A stretch of 64,000 nucleotides of DNA, taken from contig JAJCYI010000215.1 of the NCBI GenBank assembly GCA_029263015.1, forward strand, positions 1-64,000, in the 5' to 3' direction. The notes beneath the pieces were generated by a model that did no database searches, was not told where the DNA came from, and worked only from the letters and a program-made list of their open reading frames with translations. Each line of letters starts with the position of its first letter. Positions within the stretch are counted from its first letter, which is position 1. This document shows, in pieces, positions 61,050 to 64,000 of this stretch. The translations under genes were made by a program, and so were the position numbers. This stretch comes from Saprospiraceae bacterium (GTDB lineage Bacteria; Bacteroidota; Bacteroidia; Chitinophagales; Saprospiraceae).

Positions 61050-61480
61050 AAATTACACATATTTCACTAATTAATTATTCGTTTGTGTTGGAATGATTGT
61101 CCACCAAAATTAAGTACTAATCCAAGATTAGAATTGGCGATTGAAATATAATTTAATGTCTGCTTTATGTGATTTTTATTTATTTCACTTACAGCTTTTA
61201 TTTCCAGGATTAAATCACCATACGCAACAAAATCAGCATAAAAGTGATGGGCGAGAATAATATCCTTGTAGTGGACATCAAATTTGCTTTCTCTACTAAA
61301 TGGTATTTCATTAATCTTGAATTCGTACTCCAATGCATCTTTATAGACTATTTCTAACAAGCCAGGACCGAAGGTTCTATGTATATCCATACAAATGCCA
61401 ACAATTTGATAGCATCCTTCTTGGTACAAAAATCCGCTCACGAAAACTGAATTTGTGTAATTTGTGGAAATTTGAGTCTA
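61044..61480. mobile_element. Putative inverted-repeat-bounded cassette carrying a GxxExxY gene between cysD and cysN
   Basis: tagacacaaattacacatatttcacta (from ~61043) versus reverse complement of 61452-61480 (tagactcaaatttccacaaattacacaaa). Confidence 0.5.
61067..61441 (-). CDS. GxxExxY protein
   Basis: YQIVGICMDIHRTFGPGLLEIVYKDALEYEF; ADFVAYGDLILEIKAV. Confidence 0.9.
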   Translation of the reverse strand: MSGFLYQEGCYQIVGICMDIHRTFGPGLLEIVYKDALEYEFKINEIPFSRESKFDVHYKDIILAHHFYADFVAYGDLILEIKAVSEINKNHIKQTLNYISIANSNLGLVLNFGGQSFQHKRIIN

Positions 61481-62380
61481 GAAGTATCCATCTTTTTTCC
61501 GGTCCTCCATAGCTGTTTCAGACCTTTTGTCATCTGCTCTGCCTCCACGTTCTGTTTTCCTAGAGGTAGCAACCTCTGCAATTATTTCCTCAATATTGGA
61601 AGCTGTGGATTCCCAAACTCCTGTACAAGTTACATCTCCAATGGTGCGGCAGCGAACCATTTTTTCTGCCACAAATTCTTCCGGCTTTTTGGGGATATAT
61701 TCTGAATCAGCTAATAAAATACCATCTCTTAGAAATACCTTTCTTTTATGGGCAAAATATAAATTAGGCAATGGGACTTTTTCTTCGGCCAAAAATTGCC
61801 AAACGTCGAGTTCCGTCCAATTGCTTATCGGAAATACACGGAAATGTTCGCCGTAATTTTTTTTGCCGTTAAACAGGTTCCACAATTCCGGTCGTTGGTT
61901 TTTGGGGTCCCATTGGCCAAATTCGTCGCGGTGGCTGAAAAACCGTTCTTTCGCACGGGCCTTTTCTTCGTCCCTTCTTGCACCGCCTATCGCTGCGTCG
62001 TACTTTCCTTCTTCCAAAGATTTTAATAGGACGTGAGTTTGCAAATGATTTCGACTAGCATTAAATCCTTTTTCTTCTATCAATTCACCGTTGTCAATGC
62101 ATGCTTGAACTGAACCAACTATTAATTTAGCATCCAATTCTTTTATCCAATTATCCCGGTATTCGATGGTCTCATTGAAATTATGTCCAGTGTCAACGTG
62201 TAAAAAGGTGAAAGGTATGCGGGCAGGGTAAAACGCCTTTTTCGCTAAATAGGAAACGAGTATGGAGTCTTTGCCACCTGAAAATAATAAAACTGGGTTT
62301 TCAAATTGGGCAGCCACTTCGCGCAGCACATATATTGACTCTGATTCTAATTCTCTTAAATGGCTGAGGCGGTAATTCAA
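61478..62380 (-). CDS. cysD: Sulfate adenylyltransferase subunit 2
   Basis: LFSGGKDSILVSYLAKKAF; FLHVDTGHNFNETIEYRD; IGGARRDEEKARAKERFFS; C-terminal DRKKDGYF. Confidence 0.97.
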   Translation of the reverse strand: MNYRLSHLRELESESIYVLREVAAQFENPVLLFSGGKDSILVSYLAKKAFYPARIPFTFLHVDTGHNFNETIEYRDNWIKELDAKLIVGSVQACIDNGELIEEKGFNASRNHLQTHVLLKSLEEGKYDAAIGGARRDEEKARAKERFFSHRDEFGQWDPKNQRPELWNLFNGKKNYGEHFRVFPISNWTELDVWQFLAEEKVPLPNLYFAHKRKVFLRDGILLADSEYIPKKPEEFVAEKMVRCRTIGDVTCTGVWESTASNIEEIIAEVATSRKTERGGRADDKRSETAMEDRKKDGYF

Positions 62381-62382
62381 CT

Positions 62383-63024
62383 TTAACTGGTTTTTGGTTT
62401 TTGGTTTTTGGTTTTTGGTTGAATTACCAAAGGGGTGATTTTTTCTAATATCAAATAAACTGATTCTTTTATAGACCTTTTATCAGTTCTTATTTCTATC
62501 GCTGGATTTTGCGGTGTTTCATAAGGAGAAGATATGCCTGTGAAATTTTTAATCTCGCCATTTCTTGCTTTTTTATACAAACCTTTTATATCTCTTTTTT
62601 CACAAATATTGAGAGGGGCATTAATATATATTTCAATAAAATCATTTTTCCCGATTATTTGTTTTGCGAAATTCCTAATCTTAATTGTCGGACTAATAAA
62701 AGAACAAATTGCGATAACTCCATTATCGAGAAATAATTTGGCAACTTCTGCAATCCTTCTTATATTTTCTTGCCTGTCTTCAATGCTGAACCCAAGATTG
62801 TTGTTGATGCCGCTCCTAATGTTGTCCCCGTCAAGCGCTACCGTGAAAAACCCTTTTCTAACTAACTCTTTTTCAAGTAGTTGTGCAATCGTGCTTTTCC
62901 CCGAACCCGATAAACCTGTCAACCACAGCACCTTGCTTTTTTGTTTTAAAAAATGTTCCTTTTCTTCCCTGCCAATTATTTTTTCAAAAGTGGGATGAAT
63001 ATTTTTTGAACTGTTGGGATCCAT
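62383..63024 (-). CDS. cysC: Adenylylsulfate kinase
   Basis: LWLTGLSGSGKSTIAQLLEKEL; LDGDNIRSGINNNLGFSIEDRQENIRRIAEVAKL. Confidence 0.96.
   Translation of the reverse strand: MDPNSSKNIHPTFEKIIGREEKEHFLKQKSKVLWLTGLSGSGKSTIAQLLEKELVRKGFFTVALDGDNIRSGINNNLGFSIEDRQENIRRIAEVAKLFLDNGVIAICSFISPTIKIRNFAKQIIGKNDFIEIYINAPLNICEKRDIKGLYKKARNGEIKNFTGISSPYETPQNPAIEIRTDKRSIKESVYLILEKITPLVIQPKTKNQKPKTS
62389..62424. repeat. Heptanucleotide tandem repeat (ggttttt)n at the 3' end of cysC
   Basis: ggtttttggtttttggtttttggtttttggttg; encodes TKNQKPKTKNQKPK. Confidence 0.93.
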
Positions 63025-63026
63025 CC

Positions 63027-63275
63027 TTAATGATTCACAGGTGGTACATTAATGCCTAAAAACCTTCTTAATCCGCCAATAGGTATGATTTGCCAAGCTC
63101 TTTCATGCAGGTAATAAAGGAGGAGTTTAACAAAGAATTCGATAAACCCAATTTCGAGTGCAGTGCTAATTTCACCTGTCGTAAAATATGCTATGACAAT
63201 TATTGTTGAAGTTGCGATAACCCTCCAAGTTATCCCTTTTGTTAGGCTCCTGATCCGTGACTCTTTTTGTTTCAT
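63027..63275 (-). CDS. DUF2061 small membrane protein
   Basis: RSLTKGITWRVIATSTIIVIAYFTTGEISTALEIGFIEFFVKLLLYYLHERAW. Confidence 0.9.
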   Translation of the reverse strand: MKQKESRIRSLTKGITWRVIATSTIIVIAYFTTGEISTALEIGFIEFFVKLLLYYLHERAWQIIPIGGLRRFLGINVPPVNH

Positions 63276-63435
63276 CTTGAGTCAAAATACGGCTTCGCCA
63301 CTCATAAGTCGCAATGCACTTATCAGGAAAAAAATAACCATACTTGGACGGAAATTTAAATTCCCGCCTGATTTAAAAAACATTTGATCTTAAACTATTG
63401 GCACTTGGCCACAAACTATCTATTTTTTCAGCTAC

Positions 63436-63972
63436 TCAAACCACGCGTCTTAATAAAGAAATGTCAATGTTCATTTTTAATGAAAACCCCACATTGTCCA
63501 ATTCCACCACCATTTGTTTTTTTCCTTGTATTTCAATTAATTTCCCTTTGAGTCCGGTCAACCTTCCTCCAATTATTTCCACCTTGTCACCCTCCTCAAA
63601 CCTACCTAATTGTGCTTCTACATTTTCTCCCTCACCAACTACTAATTTCAATATATCCATTTCATCTTCAGGAATAGAAATTAAATTTTTCGCAAGCCTA
63701 ATAAATTTAACCACATTTTCTGTTTCCAAAACAGGGACATATTGGGCCTTTACAATTTTTACAAAAATATAGCAAGTGATAAGGGGTATTTCGTAACTTT
63801 TAATTTTCCGTGAATATCGTCTTGTAACTTTTTGCAAGGGTAGATAGCATTCTATTTCCTTATTACCCAAAAGCCGCTGAACAACCTTCTCACTTTTCGA
63901 CCGGGTATAAACAGCGAACCACTTTGATTCTGTTGGGTGAAGATGATTCTCATGGTCGCTGATATTGCTCAT
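63436..63972 (-). CDS. UpxY/NusG-like transcription antiterminator
   Basis: WFAVYTRSKSEKVVQRLL; ITCYIFVKI; KOW-like FEEGDKVEIIGGRLTGLKGKLIEIQGK. Confidence 0.92.
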   Translation of the reverse strand: MSNISDHENHLHPTESKWFAVYTRSKSEKVVQRLLGNKEIECYLPLQKVTRRYSRKIKSYEIPLITCYIFVKIVKAQYVPVLETENVVKFIRLAKNLISIPEDEMDILKLVVGEGENVEAQLGRFEEGDKVEIIGGRLTGLKGKLIEIQGKKQMVVELDNVGFSLKMNIDISLLRRVV

Positions 63973-64000
63973 GTCCGTATATTATTTCAATAAAATATCC

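Overview
The window is a ~64 kb polysaccharide (capsule/exopolysaccharide) biosynthesis and export locus, probably from a Bacteroidota genome. Every convincing CDS is on the minus strand, so the locus reads from ~63972 down to ~182. It opens with an UpxY/NusG-like antiterminator, then DUF2061 and cysC/cysD/cysN, then a UDP-diacetamido-sugar uronate module (DegT, acyltransferase, Gfo/Idh). Next come epimerases, the Wza/Wzc export pair, an aldolase/cytidylyltransferase/HAD module, an ABC exporter, a pyruvyltransferase, many glycosyltransferases, a Wzy-like polymerase, a formyltransferase/deacetylase/CapK-like module, an initiating sugar transferase, and finally GDP-fucose genes (gmd, fcl, manC) and a Wzi-like protein. 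Small nuclease, toxin-antitoxin and orphan genes lie between the biosynthetic genes (Uma2, two AbiE-type loci, HEPN/MNT, PD-(D/E)XK-like, four-helix bundle, GxxExxY). The strongest observation is a ~404-aa intein with LAGLIDADG motifs inside the conserved NHE|SPLRGE motif of GDP-mannose 4,6-dehydratase, with an apparently non-canonical Thr at position 1. That gene is bracketed by two 108-bp, ~97% identical, oppositely oriented hairpin elements, one of which appears to split a DUF6922/AbiEii pair. Other observations: a perfect 58-bp palindrome at the 5' end of the wzi-like gene, which lacks an obvious start codon; a GxxExxY gene flanked by inverted repeats exactly at the cysD stop/cysN start; at least two further long hairpin (MITE-like) elements; a (Gly-Tyr)n tail on Wzc; and a possible new CMP-ulosonic-acid-like pathway. 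All assignments come from reading motifs by eye; no database search was run.
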